Shown piece after piece: positions 16,534-25,287 of a stretch of 64,000 bases of DNA. The stretch lies in NCBI GenBank assembly GCA_902476265.1, contig CABSCP010000005.1, positions 62,001-126,000 of the forward strand. The letters are read 5' to 3'. The number at the start of each line of letters is the position of its first letter. Positions within the stretch are counted from its first letter, which is position 1. This stretch comes from an uncultured Lachnospiraceae bacterium (GTDB lineage Bacteria > Bacillota > Clostridia > Lachnospirales > Lachnospiraceae). A program made the position numbers and the translations under genes. A model generated the notes under the pieces. It searched no databases, was not told where the DNA came from, and worked only from the letters and a program-made list of their open reading frames with translations.

Positions 16534-17561
16534 ACCCGTCTGCTCCTCTTTTGTCCGTTCTGCTTACCGGCATCCTTTGCCTGCCGCCTGGCCTGGCTGT
16601 GGGCTTCCTTCGCCTCATAAGCTTCATAGGCCTTCACGATTTTCTGCACCAGGGGATGTCTGACCACATCCCGGCTTGTGAGTGTGCAAAACCCGATATC
16701 CTCCACTCCGGAAAGCACTCTGACCGCTACGTCCAGCCCTGATTTTACGCCGGGGGCCAGATCTTTCTGGGAGGCGTCGCCGGTGATGACCACCTTTGAT
16801 CCAAACCCGATGCGGGTGAGGAACATTTTCATCTGGGCAGGCGTGGTGTTCTGGGCTTCATCCAGAATGATATAGGCATTATCCAGCGTGCGTCCTCTCA
16901 TATAAGCCAGAGGCGCCACTTCGATCAGTCCCTTTTCCATATTCTTCTGAAAACTCTCCGCGCCCATGATCTGGTACAACGCGTCATACAGAGGCCGCAG
17001 ATAAGGATCCACCTTGCTCTGCAGATCGCCGGGAAGAAAGCCCAGTTTCTCACCCGCCTCAATGGCCGGACGGGTCAGAATGATGCGTTCCACCTCATTA
17101 TTCTTAAAAGCCGTAATGGCCATTGCCATGGCCAGATAAGTCTTGCCGGTACCGGCCGGTCCCAGCCCGAAAACGATCATTTTATCCCGGATGGCATCCA
17201 CATACTGCTTCTGCCCCAGGGTCTTTGGCTTCACCGGTTTTCCGCTGACCGTATGGCAGATCAGATCACCGTCAATTTCCAAAAGGGCATTTCCCTGATT
17301 TTCTATACTCATCGCAATCGCATAATCCACATTCTGTTCCTGAATCTGGTTTCCTCTCTTTGATAATTCCTGCAGCTGCAAAAGGACGGATACAGTCTGC
17401 TCCACCCGCTGCATCTCCCCACGGACCCGAATCACGCCGTCCCGGTCAATGATCTCCGTGGAAAATGCCCTTTCCAGCTTCTTTAAATAGCGGTCGTACT
17501 GCCCGAAGATATTCAAGATATGGGCAGTCTCCATTTCAACTGTCTGTTCTGTAAATGCCAT
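16530..17561 (-). CDS. phoH: PhoH family ATPase
   Basis: A cytoplasmic P-loop ATPase thought to act in RNA metabolism, often paired with YbeY. The Walker A motif is in 'GLGPAGTGKTYLAMAMAI', the Walker B/DEAQN motif in 'YIILDEAQNTTP', followed by 'MFLTRIGFGSKVVITGDASQ'. The 343-aa length is normal, and a basic tail (QARRQAKDAGKQNGQKRSRR) ends the protein. It is flanked by yqfD upstream (12 bp gap) and ybeY downstream (overlap), the standard sporulation/ribosome cluster of Firmicutes. Confidence 0.95.
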   Translation of the reverse strand: MAFTEQTVEMETAHILNIFGQYDRYLKKLERAFSTEIIDRDGVIRVRGEMQRVEQTVSVLLQLQELSKRGNQIQEQNVDYAIAMSIENQGNALLEIDGDLICHTVSGKPVKPKTLGQKQYVDAIRDKMIVFGLGPAGTGKTYLAMAMAITAFKNNEVERIILTRPAIEAGEKLGFLPGDLQSKVDPYLRPLYDALYQIMGAESFQKNMEKGLIEVAPLAYMRGRTLDNAYIILDEAQNTTPAQMKMFLTRIGFGSKVVITGDASQKDLAPGVKSGLDVAVRVLSGVEDIGFCTLTSRDVVRHPLVQKIVKAYEAYEAKEAHSQARRQAKDAGKQNGQKRSRRV

Positions 17562-17573
17562 TTCCTGTTTCCT

Positions 17574-18809
17574 TTATGATGGAGAGGTCTCTGTTTCCTC
17601 CTGCTCTTTGATGGGCACAAGGATCACGGCTTCCTGCCGCACTTTCAAATTCCCCTGCATGATAAGCGTATCCGCTTTTCTTACTATTTTAACATCTTTT
17701 TGTATTATTTGAACCCCTTTTTCTTCCAATCCTTCAATTATTTTTTTCAGCCGCCCTTCCAAAAGGGCTGCCGCGCTGTTTTCATCGTATACCGAGTCCA
17801 CCGGCAGGTATTCCCGGCAGCGAACTGAGCCGGTAAAGACGGGGAGATCGATCTGGCCAAAAAGCTGTATTCTCTTTTCTTCCGTTACCTGATCATATTT
17901 CACATAACTGCACTTCCCGAAAGGAAAACGGTAACGCTTGCCTCCCAGCGTAAAAAACCGGTATTTCTTTTCTCTTCCGGTGTAATTTTTATACTGATAG
18001 GCCAATTTTTGGGTCAGATGCACCGGTTCCATGCATTCGATCAGAACATCTCCGTCGGAAACTCTTCTTTCCCATTCCCGCACGGTACCGTCATCATTTT
18101 TCACCGGTACAAGGCCGCTGATCAAGATGTCCCCCTTTTCCACCGTATCCCCTTCCTTCACCTGCGGGATGCCGCTTCTGGTAAGGATTGAGGTTATAAC
18201 CCCCGATTTACAGGCCGCCATATCCGCGCCGCCGTCTAATTTTTCCGCGCTCTGCTTTTGTTCTTCTTTGGTGGGCAGATCATTTTCTTTGACCTGTATG
18301 GTCACTTTCGTTCCGTCCAGACGGGCGGAGGTCCAGGTGACCTGCGGAAATTCTTCCCTGATAGCCGCCTCCAGCTCTTCTAAATTCAGGCTGCTTTTTT
18401 TTGTTCCGTATTCCACTCCCTGTGCGGCCAGGAAATTATGCAGCTCATCGTCCGTTATCATAAGATTTCCCTGAAATTCGATGGCCCAAACAAAACGGGA
18501 CATACAAATCAGAAAAAGGAGGCAGAAAATGACACCTCCTGCAAACATTTTCCTGCGCCTCACATCCTGCATAAAAAAAGGCAGCCCGTACCTTTCCAGA
18601 ACGGCCACCTTTGTCTTGGTTTTACGCACAATATCCCGGATTGCAAAAAAATCCGACAGGCTCAGATACATGGTATAATAGCCGCCGTAGCCGGCCAGCC
18701 CCCATAGTACGATCCCGCGGTTGGTGCACAGGTTCATAAATCGTTCCGGGGAATAGCCCCAGACTTTAATTTTTACATATCCTTTCAGATACCGGATAAT
18801 TCCAATCAT
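17574..18809 (-). CDS. yqfD: sporulation protein YqfD
   Basis: A membrane protein of the mother cell needed for normal sporulation in Bacillus and clostridia. The N-terminus (YLKGYVKIKVWGYSPERFMN) and one transmembrane segment near residues 90-110 are typical. The extracytoplasmic part carries 'VWAIEFQGNLMITDDELHNF' and later 'VKEGDTVEKGDILISG'. About 411 aa from the ATG at 18809, which has GGAGG 4 bp before it; a frame extending upstream has no SD. It lies 10 bp after yqfC, as in B. subtilis. Confidence 0.93.
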   Translation of the reverse strand: MIGIIRYLKGYVKIKVWGYSPERFMNLCTNRGIVLWGLAGYGGYYTMYLSLSDFFAIRDIVRKTKTKVAVLERYGLPFFMQDVRRRKMFAGGVIFCLLFLICMSRFVWAIEFQGNLMITDDELHNFLAAQGVEYGTKKSSLNLEELEAAIREEFPQVTWTSARLDGTKVTIQVKENDLPTKEEQKQSAEKLDGGADMAACKSGVITSILTRSGIPQVKEGDTVEKGDILISGLVPVKNDDGTVREWERRVSDGDVLIECMEPVHLTQKLAYQYKNYTGREKKYRFFTLGGKRYRFPFGKCSYVKYDQVTEEKRIQLFGQIDLPVFTGSVRCREYLPVDSVYDENSAAALLEGRLKKIIEGLEEKGVQIIQKDVKIVRKADTLIMQGNLKVRQEAVILVPIKEQEETETSPS

Positions 18810-18819
18810 ACTGCCTCCA

Positions 18820-19128
18820 TCAAAGATACCGGATTTCGGAGATTTTCCCCTCAATTTTCATATCTTCATTCGTATAGTAGGCAATTTTTAAGTTGCAGCC
18901 GCAGACCGCGATCCGGCAGGCCTTTCCCTGCAGCATGACACAGCTTTCGGTATATTCCAGAATCCCCCTGTAGTTTTCCACCATCACCTGGCCGTTGCCG
19001 ACGACGGTCACAATGGACGCGCCCATCACCATGTCCCGGGGAAGTTTTAAGGAATCCACCAGCATTTCCTTCGCACTTTTTTCTGTTTGTTTTCCGCCGG
19101 CTCCTGCCGCTGCTTTTTTTCTGCTCAT
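18820..19128 (-). CDS. yqfC: sporulation protein YqfC
   Basis: A small (102 aa) conserved sporulation protein. The core 'LKLPRDMVMGASIVTVVGNG' followed by 'VENYRGILEYT' matches the YqfC/YabP family. In B. subtilis it is made in the mother cell under sigma-E together with YqfD; I did not find a convincing sigma-E promoter here. The start has GGAG very close (1 bp), so its initiation may be weak or the true start may differ slightly. Confidence 0.92.
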   Translation of the reverse strand: MSRKKAAAGAGGKQTEKSAKEMLVDSLKLPRDMVMGASIVTVVGNGQVMVENYRGILEYTESCVMLQGKACRIAVCGCNLKIAYYTNEDMKIEGKISEIRYL

Positions 19129-19152
19129 ACTCCATCTTATGAGCCATCCGCC

Positions 19153-19632
19153 TCATTTATGATAAGGCTCATTGCAAGCGATGCGGTACCCTCTGTAAAT
19201 CTGCTCCAGCAGGATCACCCGCATGAGCTGATGGGGGAAAGTCATGTCCGAAAAGCTCAAAAGCTCATCCGCCCGGGAAAGCACGCTTTTGTGAAGTCCC
19301 AGGGAACCGCCGATCACAAAGACGATGCTGCTTTTCCCGGCAATCCCCAGATTCTCAATTTTTCCGGAAAAGGCCACACTGTCCGTCTTTTTCCCTTCAA
19401 TCGCCAGCGCGATGCAATAGGCATCCTCCCGGATATATTTGAAAAGACGTTCCGCTTCTTTTGCCTTTACCAGATCGATCCGGGTTTCGGATAAATTTTC
19501 ATCCGTCTTTTCATCCGCCACTTCGATGATTTCCAGACGGCAGTAGCGGCTCAGCCGCTTTACGTATTCCGCCACCGCATCCCTGTAAAATTTTTCCTTA
19601 ATTTTTCCGACTGTCAATACCGTAATTTTCAA
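19153..19632 (-). CDS. rlmH: 23S rRNA (pseudouridine-1915-N3)-methyltransferase RlmH, TTG start
   Basis: A small SPOUT methyltransferase that methylates pseudouridine 1915 in helix 69 of 23S rRNA. It is recognised by 'KITVLTVGKIKEKFYRD' at the N-terminus, 'IVFVIGGSLGLHKSVLSRAD' (the SAM-binding knot) and the C-terminal 'QLMRVILLEQIYRGYRIACNEPYHK'. Starting at the TTG at 19632 (GAGGG 7 bp before) gives exactly 159 aa, the usual length of the family. A terminator lies directly upstream, so it may have its own promoter. Confidence 0.95.
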   Translation of the reverse strand: MKITVLTVGKIKEKFYRDAVAEYVKRLSRYCRLEIIEVADEKTDENLSETRIDLVKAKEAERLFKYIREDAYCIALAIEGKKTDSVAFSGKIENLGIAGKSSIVFVIGGSLGLHKSVLSRADELLSFSDMTFPHQLMRVILLEQIYRGYRIACNEPYHK

Positions 19633-19648
19633 CTCAAATCCCTCATAT

Positions 19649-19677
19649 GCAAAAAGGCCGCCTGACGGACGGCCTTT
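19649..19677 (-). terminator. intrinsic terminator after the zinc-ribbon protein gene
   Basis: An 8-bp perfect stem AAAGGCCG/CGGCCTTT (19653-19660 and 19670-19677) runs into a T-tract on the minus strand, 18 bp past the stop at 19695. Confidence 0.8.
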
Positions 19678-19694
19678 CCCCATTGTATCTCTCG

Positions 19695-20630
19695 TTATTG
19701 TGTGAAAATCTGCGGATATATTTCGTCTACGAAATTATCCAGATATCCCTCTTCCAGATTCAGGAAGTTTTCGGATATCAGACGCTTCATTTCTTCTGTC
19801 CTTTTAAAGTACCGGATTTCTTGCGCTTCCTCTTCCTGGAACATGGCGCCTTCGTCAATCTTTTGGGCATTCAAATTCTCTCTGCAATAGCGCACCAGCT
19901 CTTCTTTCAGGGAACTTTCCCTGACGGCCTTTTTTGCCTGCACCTTATAGGAACGGAAGGACAGCACTCCCATCACGATGAAAAGGAGAAACATGCCTCC
20001 CATCACAAGGCAGGTCAAAAATTGTGTGGCAGGGTTTAACCGTACCGGAAGCACGCCGGAAATCAAAAGCGCCAGCACGATGAGGCCCAGAACGCCCACC
20101 ACCAGCAGCGTATAGGCACCGGATTTGAACTCTTCCGCTTTTTTGGAAGCTTCTTCATAAACGCCCTGTTTTTCCTCCGGATGCAGCATCTGTCCCAGAT
20201 GAACCGCATTTGCCATATCTTCCGGGAGGTGCGCTTCTTCGGAAAATTGAATTTCGGAATCCGTTTCTTTGGTTTCTTCCGGGCAGGAATTTTCGTCCTC
20301 TGATTCCGCCGCCTCTTCGGAAAGCCCTTTTTGACTCTTCTTTTCTTCTTCCGTCTGGCGCAGGAAAACTTCTGTGATCCGGGCCGCCTTCTTCTGCTCC
20401 CTGTCGCTCACATAGATCTCGCAGATCCCTTCTTCTTCGGAAGGCTGGATCCTGGCAGTGCTGATGCCGCTGTATTCCAGAAATCCACGGAGCATTTCCA
20501 TTTCTTCTTTCGTGCCGAAGGTCAGAGGATCCCGGACCTCATCCAGAGAATCTACCAGGCTGCAGCCGCAGTCTGCGCAGACACTGACCCCTTGCACATA
20601 CTCGTTTTTACATTTCGGACACCATGGCAT
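19695..20630 (-). CDS. zinc-ribbon membrane protein of unknown function
   Basis: A 311-aa protein that begins with a four-cysteine zinc ribbon (CPKCKN...CADCGC). A DUF2007-like alpha/beta segment follows ('EEMEMLRGFLEYSGI'), then a long acidic region (about residues 95-165, rich in Glu). Two hydrophobic segments come next (LLVVGVLGLIVLALLISG and 'LTCLVMGGMFLLFIVMGVL') and a cytoplasmic helical tail. No enzyme motif is seen. It is the last gene of the fhs-folD-nfnAB run, ending at a strong terminator. The ATG has GGAGG 10 bp before it. Confidence 0.7.
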   Translation of the reverse strand: MPWCPKCKNEYVQGVSVCADCGCSLVDSLDEVRDPLTFGTKEEMEMLRGFLEYSGISTARIQPSEEEGICEIYVSDREQKKAARITEVFLRQTEEEKKSQKGLSEEAAESEDENSCPEETKETDSEIQFSEEAHLPEDMANAVHLGQMLHPEEKQGVYEEASKKAEEFKSGAYTLLVVGVLGLIVLALLISGVLPVRLNPATQFLTCLVMGGMFLLFIVMGVLSFRSYKVQAKKAVRESSLKEELVRYCRENLNAQKIDEGAMFQEEEAQEIRYFKRTEEMKRLISENFLNLEEGYLDNFVDEIYPQIFTQ

Positions 20631-20662
20631 ATCTTTTTGTCCTCCTCATCTTTCCTTCTCCA

Positions 20663-22051
20663 TTATTTACCGGAAAGATATTCATCAATTCCTTTCGCGC
20701 CCGCTTTTCCCGCACCCATTGCCAGGATGACGGTGGCAGCGCCCGTGACGGCATCTCCGCCTGCGTATACGCCCTCCTTGCTGGTCTGTCCGTTTTCTTC
20801 CTCCGCAACGATGCATTTCCACTTATTGGTTTCAAGACCTTCGGTTGTGGAAGAAATGAGCGGGTTGGGAGAGGTGCCAAGGGCCATGATAACGGTATCC
20901 AGCTCAAGGGTAAATTCGGAATCGGGAATCACCACAGGACGCCTTCTGCCGGATGCATCGGGTTCGCCCAGCTCCATGCGCACGCAAGTCATGCCTTTCA
21001 CCCATCCCTTTTCGTCCTCCAGGATTTCTACCGGATTGGTCAGCAGATCGAAAATGATGCCTTCTTCTTTTGCATGATGCACTTCTTCCACACGGGCGGG
21101 AAGTTCTTCTTCGCTTCTTCTGTATACAATATGTACCTCAGCCCCCAGGCGCAGCGCTGTCCTCGCAGCATCCATTGCCACATTGCCGCCGCCTACTACC
21201 GCCACCTTTTTGCTCTCCATGATGGGAGTGGGCGCATCGCTGCGGAACGCTTTCATCAGATTGCTTCTGGTCAGATATTCATTTGCGGAAAATACGCCGT
21301 TGGCATTTTCGCCCGGAATTCCCATGAATTTGGGAAGGCCTGCGCCGGAACCGATGAATACTGCGGAAAATCCTTCTTCTCCCAGCAGTTCATCGATGGT
21401 AACGGATTTGCCCACGATCACATTCGTTTCGATCTTAACACCCAGGGATTTCACATTTTCAATTTCTTTCTGGACAACCGCTTCTTTGGGAAGACGGAAT
21501 TCGGGAATGCCGTATACCAGCACGCCGCCGGGTTCATGGAGCGCTTCAAAAATGGTCACGTCATAGCCCATTTTGGCAAGATCTCCCGCGCAGGTCAGAC
21601 CAGCGGGGCCGGAACCGATCACGGCAACGCTTTTGCCTTTCTTCTCTTTTGCGCCCTCAGGTTTGATCCCTTTTTCTCTTGCCCAGTCGGCTACGAAACG
21701 TTCCAGCTTCCCGATGGAAACCGGTTCTCCTTTGATCCCTCTGATACATTTGCCTTCACACTGGCTCTCCTGCGGGCATACGCGGCCGCATACGGCCGGA
21801 AGCGCGCTGGACTCGCTGATCACCTGATAAGCGGCTGCAATGTCGCCCTGTTTTACCTGCTCAATAAATCCGGGGATATTGATGGAGACCGGACAACCTT
21901 TGATACACTGCGCATTTTTGCAGCCGATGCATCTTCCCGCTTCCTCTATGGCTTCTTCTTTGTTATATCCAAGACATACTTCTTCAAAATTCGTGGCACG
22001 CTCTTTGGCGTCCTGTTCCTTTACAGGAACTTTCTTTAATACATCACCCAT
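20663..22051 (-). CDS. nfnB: NADPH-binding iron-sulfur flavoprotein: NfnB-type transhydrogenase large subunit / GltD-like
   Basis: With the gene before it, this most likely forms the electron-bifurcating NADH-dependent reduced ferredoxin:NADP+ oxidoreductase. The N-terminus carries cysteines for two [4Fe-4S] clusters ('CIGCKNAQCIKGCP', 'CGRVCPQESQCEGKC'). FAD ('AVIGSGPAGLTCAGDLA') and NADPH ('VAVVGGGNVAMDAARTALR') dinucleotide folds follow, ending 'GGDAVTGAATVILAMGAGK'. Databases often name it homotetrameric NADPH-glutamate synthase, or SudA in sulfide dehydrogenase. The linked NfnA-like partner and the absence of a glutamate-synthase large subunit nearby favour Nfn. The start overlaps the nfnA stop by 1 bp. 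Confidence 0.8.
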   Translation of the reverse strand: MGDVLKKVPVKEQDAKERATNFEEVCLGYNKEEAIEEAGRCIGCKNAQCIKGCPVSINIPGFIEQVKQGDIAAAYQVISESSALPAVCGRVCPQESQCEGKCIRGIKGEPVSIGKLERFVADWAREKGIKPEGAKEKKGKSVAVIGSGPAGLTCAGDLAKMGYDVTIFEALHEPGGVLVYGIPEFRLPKEAVVQKEIENVKSLGVKIETNVIVGKSVTIDELLGEEGFSAVFIGSGAGLPKFMGIPGENANGVFSANEYLTRSNLMKAFRSDAPTPIMESKKVAVVGGGNVAMDAARTALRLGAEVHIVYRRSEEELPARVEEVHHAKEEGIIFDLLTNPVEILEDEKGWVKGMTCVRMELGEPDASGRRRPVVIPDSEFTLELDTVIMALGTSPNPLISSTTEGLETNKWKCIVAEEENGQTSKEGVYAGGDAVTGAATVILAMGAGKAGAKGIDEYLSGK

Positions 22052-22941
22052 TATTCGTCACCTCCGCAGTTTCCGCAGCCGCCATGATGGGTCGCCCCTT
22101 CTTTTGCGGCAAGAAAAGCTCTGCCCTCTGCTGTTTTATACATCTGCTGGCGCTGCATGGCTTCCTCAAAATTCACAAGATGCCCGTCAAATTCAGGACC
22201 GTCCACACAGGCAAATTTCACTTCGCCGCCCACTGTTACCCGGCAGGCGCCGCACATTCCTGTTCCGTCAACCATGATGGGGTTTAAGCTGACAACGGTA
22301 GGGATATTCAGTTCTTTTGTCATTTTACATACGAATTTCATCATGATCATAGGACCGATGGCGATACATACATCATAATGTTTCCCTTCCTGCTCCACCA
22401 GATCCTGAATGGTTTTTGTCACCATACCGCTTCTGCCGTAAGAACCGTCATCGGTGGTCACATAAAGATTTCCCGCAACCGCCTCCATCTCTTTTTCCAG
22501 AATCAGCAGGTCTTTCGTTTTCGCGCCAACGATGACGTCTGCCAAAACGCCCTGTTCATGCAGCCATTTCACCTGGGGGTAAACCGGTGCCGTGCCCACG
22601 CCGCCCGCTACAAAAAGAATACTTTTCTTTTTTAAATCTGCAACGGATTCCTTTGTGAGTTCAGAAGGGCATCCCAGCGGTCCCACCACATCATGGAAAG
22701 AATCGCCTGCCCGAAGATTCGCCATTTCAAAGGTGCTCGCTCCCACGATCTGGAAAACGATGGTGATGGTCCCCTTTTCCCTGTCATAATCACAGATTGT
22801 CAGGGGAATCCGTTCTCCCTCCCGGTCCATGCGCACGATCACAAACTGTCCCGGCAGACAGGACTTGGCAATGCGCACAGCTTCTACTTCCATCAAAAAG
22901 ATGTTGGTAGTGAGTTCTTTGGCTTGTAAAATAGGATACAT
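22051..22941 (-). CDS. nfnA: NAD- and FAD-binding [2Fe-2S] subunit, NfnA-type (dihydroorotate dehydrogenase electron-transfer-like)
   Basis: The small subunit that binds NADH, FAD and a [2Fe-2S] cluster and passes electrons to NfnB. The ferredoxin-reductase-like fold shows 'LPGQFVIVRMDREGERIPLT' (FAD), 'SILFVAGGVGTAPVYPQ' (NAD) and the cysteine cluster in 'GTGMCGACRVTVGGEVKFAC'. About 296 aa from the ATG at 22941, which has AAAGGTGAG 6 bp before it. It can equally be called SudB or sulfide dehydrogenase beta; the gene order A-B fits Nfn of clostridia, where it balances NADH, NADPH and ferredoxin. Confidence 0.82.
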   Translation of the reverse strand: MYPILQAKELTTNIFLMEVEAVRIAKSCLPGQFVIVRMDREGERIPLTICDYDREKGTITIVFQIVGASTFEMANLRAGDSFHDVVGPLGCPSELTKESVADLKKKSILFVAGGVGTAPVYPQVKWLHEQGVLADVIVGAKTKDLLILEKEMEAVAGNLYVTTDDGSYGRSGMVTKTIQDLVEQEGKHYDVCIAIGPMIMMKFVCKMTKELNIPTVVSLNPIMVDGTGMCGACRVTVGGEVKFACVDGPEFDGHLVNFEEAMQRQQMYKTAEGRAFLAAKEGATHHGGCGNCGGDE

Positions 22942-22979
22942 AAAATTCTCACCTTTCCGTCCGGTTAAGGACAATATAT

Positions 22980-24428
22980 TTAAGACTCTCCTTCTTCTGT
23001 ACCGTCTACCAGACTTTCAATCGTATACAGTTTGAAGGTCTTATCCTGCTGTTGTACGGCCCGGTAGCATTCTCCGGACATATAATTTACCACGTAATCG
23101 TTTCCGGTGGCATTACTGCTGTTTTCTGCTTCCTCATAATATTCGCGGTAAAGATAATAATGATGCTCGTTGATCGTGAGCGCATATTTGTATGTATAAA
23201 GATTGCGGCCCTTTTTCCCGGGCACATCTCCCTGCAGGCTGCTCACCACCCCCGCATTTTTCAGAGTGAGGACCAGCTGGTTTTTGGCAGCCTCCATGCT
23301 CATCACCGGATGAAGGTTCAAAGTGTATTTTCTCTCGGTAATGTCGCCTGATACTCCTCCGGCGGACACTGTCACAAAGCGGAGAGTGGAATTTCCCACC
23401 GGCATCCAGAAGGCTTCCTCATAGAGCGTGCTGCCCGCTCCGGGATCTGTTTTATCCGTGGTATAGTAAACCTTGCATCCTTCCGGCACTTCCACCGAAA
23501 TCAGCCAGGGTTTTTCATAGGTTCCGGACAGGGGCTCCACTTCCGGCGGGTCGGGACGGCTCACATCAATAAAATAAGTTTCCGTGGAAGGCTTACTTTT
23601 GACCCCGTATTGATTGACAAACAGGGCATTGATTTTATAGGTCCCGGATTCCAGCGTGATGGGATTTGTATAAACCGGATCATTTTCATCCGCTACACCG
23701 CCGTTTACCGTGTAATAGATGGTACCGGCGGCATTGCCGATGAGCTTTACCGTCTGCACTTCATGATAAGTCCCGCCGGGGATGTTAAACTCCGGCGGAT
23801 TCGCCATATAGTCAAGATAGAGATTCCGGATTTCCTTATCCCTGCACCCCTGCATCAGTTCATTAATGCCTTCATAGTCCTTCTGCTTTTCACTGATAGC
23901 CACAAATCTGCGGTAAGCTTCCTCATTGGAGCCTTCCAAAGAGATCATTTCCAGGCAGAGGGCTTTCGCCTCCTCCTGTTTTCCCATGGCATAATAGCAG
24001 GAGGAAAGGCCGTTGAGATAGGAAACGTTATTGGGGGAGAGGGATACGGCCCTTTCAAAATGGGATGCCGCGTTCTCGTAATCCTTCTCCTTCATATAGG
24101 CCGCCGCGCTTTGGTATTGGTAATCCGGCATGAAATACTGAATGGCCGCCACCCCGACGGAGATGCCCAAAGCTGCAAGCACAACCGCCGTGAAAAAAAA
24201 CGCCAGCTTCTTCTTTCTGTCCAGACGGCCGAATCGGCCTTTTTTATGAAACGGCTTTTTTTCATCCGCCGCAGGCTGGGCCAGCTCTGTGGCCACATCT
24301 GACATGGCCTCCCGGATGCTGTTATCGATTTCCGATTCAAATTCCGGAACGATCTGGATTTCTTTTCCACAATGCTCACAATACATCTGGCCTTCCTGCA
24401 TGGGCGCGCCGCAGGAGGGGCATTTCAT
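22980..24428 (-). CDS. zinc-ribbon, TPR and chitobiase-like-repeat membrane protein, function unknown
   Basis: A modular protein of 482 aa. It has an N-terminal zinc ribbon (CPSCGAP...CEHCGK), a basic stretch and one transmembrane helix (about residues 83-103, LAFFFTAVVLAALGISVGVA). Outside the membrane there are two TPR-like repeats ('MKEKDYENAASHFERAVSLS'), two CHB_HEX_C_1-like Ig folds (GTIYYTVNGG and 'CKVYYTTDKTDPG') and a C-terminal domain. It has the look of a cell-surface scaffold. The ATG at 24428 overlaps the folD stop (ATGA), with only a distant GGAAAG, so expression is probably coupled to folD. Confidence 0.7.
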   Translation of the reverse strand: MKCPSCGAPMQEGQMYCEHCGKEIQIVPEFESEIDNSIREAMSDVATELAQPAADEKKPFHKKGRFGRLDRKKKLAFFFTAVVLAALGISVGVAAIQYFMPDYQYQSAAAYMKEKDYENAASHFERAVSLSPNNVSYLNGLSSCYYAMGKQEEAKALCLEMISLEGSNEEAYRRFVAISEKQKDYEGINELMQGCRDKEIRNLYLDYMANPPEFNIPGGTYHEVQTVKLIGNAAGTIYYTVNGGVADENDPVYTNPITLESGTYKINALFVNQYGVKSKPSTETYFIDVSRPDPPEVEPLSGTYEKPWLISVEVPEGCKVYYTTDKTDPGAGSTLYEEAFWMPVGNSTLRFVTVSAGGVSGDITERKYTLNLHPVMSMEAAKNQLVLTLKNAGVVSSLQGDVPGKKGRNLYTYKYALTINEHHYYLYREYYEEAENSSNATGNDYVVNYMSGECYRAVQQQDKTFKLYTIESLVDGTEEGES

Positions 24429-25270
24429 AACCGTAAACGTCTGCTTTCCAGACAATTGTGCATCAGCATGGCAATTGTCATTGGCCCGACGCCCCCCGGT
24501 ACGGGGGTGATGAATCCGGCGGTATCAAAGACATCCGCATAATTCACATCCCCGCAAAGTTTATTGGATGCATCCCTGTGCATTCCCACATCGATCACTA
24601 CCGCGCCGGGTTTGATATATTCCCGGGTGATCATCTGACGCTGTCCTGCGGCCACCACAAGGATATCCGCGCGCCGGGTAATCTGCGCCAGGTTCTTCGT
24701 ATGGGAATGCGCGACGGTCACCGTCCCGTTTTCCCGCAGCAGAAGCTGTGCCATGGGCTTTCCCACAATATTGCTGCGCCCTACCACCACACACTCCCTG
24801 CCGTCGATTTCGATGCCGGAACGCTTCAGAAGCTGGATGATACCCGCCGGGGTTCCCGGCACAAAACCGGGTTCCCCGCAGGAGAGGGCTCCCACATTAT
24901 AGGGGTGAAAACCGTCCACATCCTTCTTAGGATCGATGGCCGCGATCACTTTCTTTTCCGAAATATGCGCCGGCAGAGGCAGCTGTACCAGGATGCCGTC
25001 CACATCGCTGCGGACGTTGAGTTCTTCTATGAGAGAAAGCAGCTCTTCTTCCCCGGTATCGCCGGGAAGCTCAAAAGCCAGACTGCGGATGCCGAGCTCT
25101 TCACAGGTTTTCTTCTTATTGCGCACATACACGCAGGACGCAGGATCTTCTCCGAGCTGGATCACTGCCAGCGTCACCGTGATCCCCTCTTTCAAAAGAA
25201 CCGAAACGCCTTCTTTCACTTCTGCCTTTATTTGTCCGGCAATTGCCTTCCCATCAATGATTTTTGCCAT
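24425..25270 (-). CDS. folD: bifunctional methylene-THF dehydrogenase / methenyl-THF cyclohydrolase
   Basis: It oxidises 5,10-methylene-THF and hydrolyses the methenyl form to 10-formyl-THF, linking serine-derived C1 units to purine and formyl-Met synthesis. It has 'YVRNKKKTCEELGI' with the catalytic lysine, 'GILVQLPLP', 'DVDGFHPYNVGAL' and 'VVGRSNIVGKPMAQLL'. The length of 281 aa is normal. It follows fhs by 17 bp, so the two consecutive C1-folate steps are co-expressed. Confidence 0.96.
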   Translation of the reverse strand: MAKIIDGKAIAGQIKAEVKEGVSVLLKEGITVTLAVIQLGEDPASCVYVRNKKKTCEELGIRSLAFELPGDTGEEELLSLIEELNVRSDVDGILVQLPLPAHISEKKVIAAIDPKKDVDGFHPYNVGALSCGEPGFVPGTPAGIIQLLKRSGIEIDGRECVVVGRSNIVGKPMAQLLLRENGTVTVAHSHTKNLAQITRRADILVVAAGQRQMITREYIKPGAVVIDVGMHRDASNKLCGDVNYADVFDTAGFITPVPGGVGPMTIAMLMHNCLESRRLRL

Positions 25271-25287
25271 ATAATAACTCCTTATGC

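Noticed and set aside
22051..22941. Naming this gene dihydroorotate dehydrogenase electron-transfer subunit (pyrK)
   Set aside because: No pyrD or other pyrimidine gene is adjacent; the partner is the NfnB/SudA-type flavoprotein.
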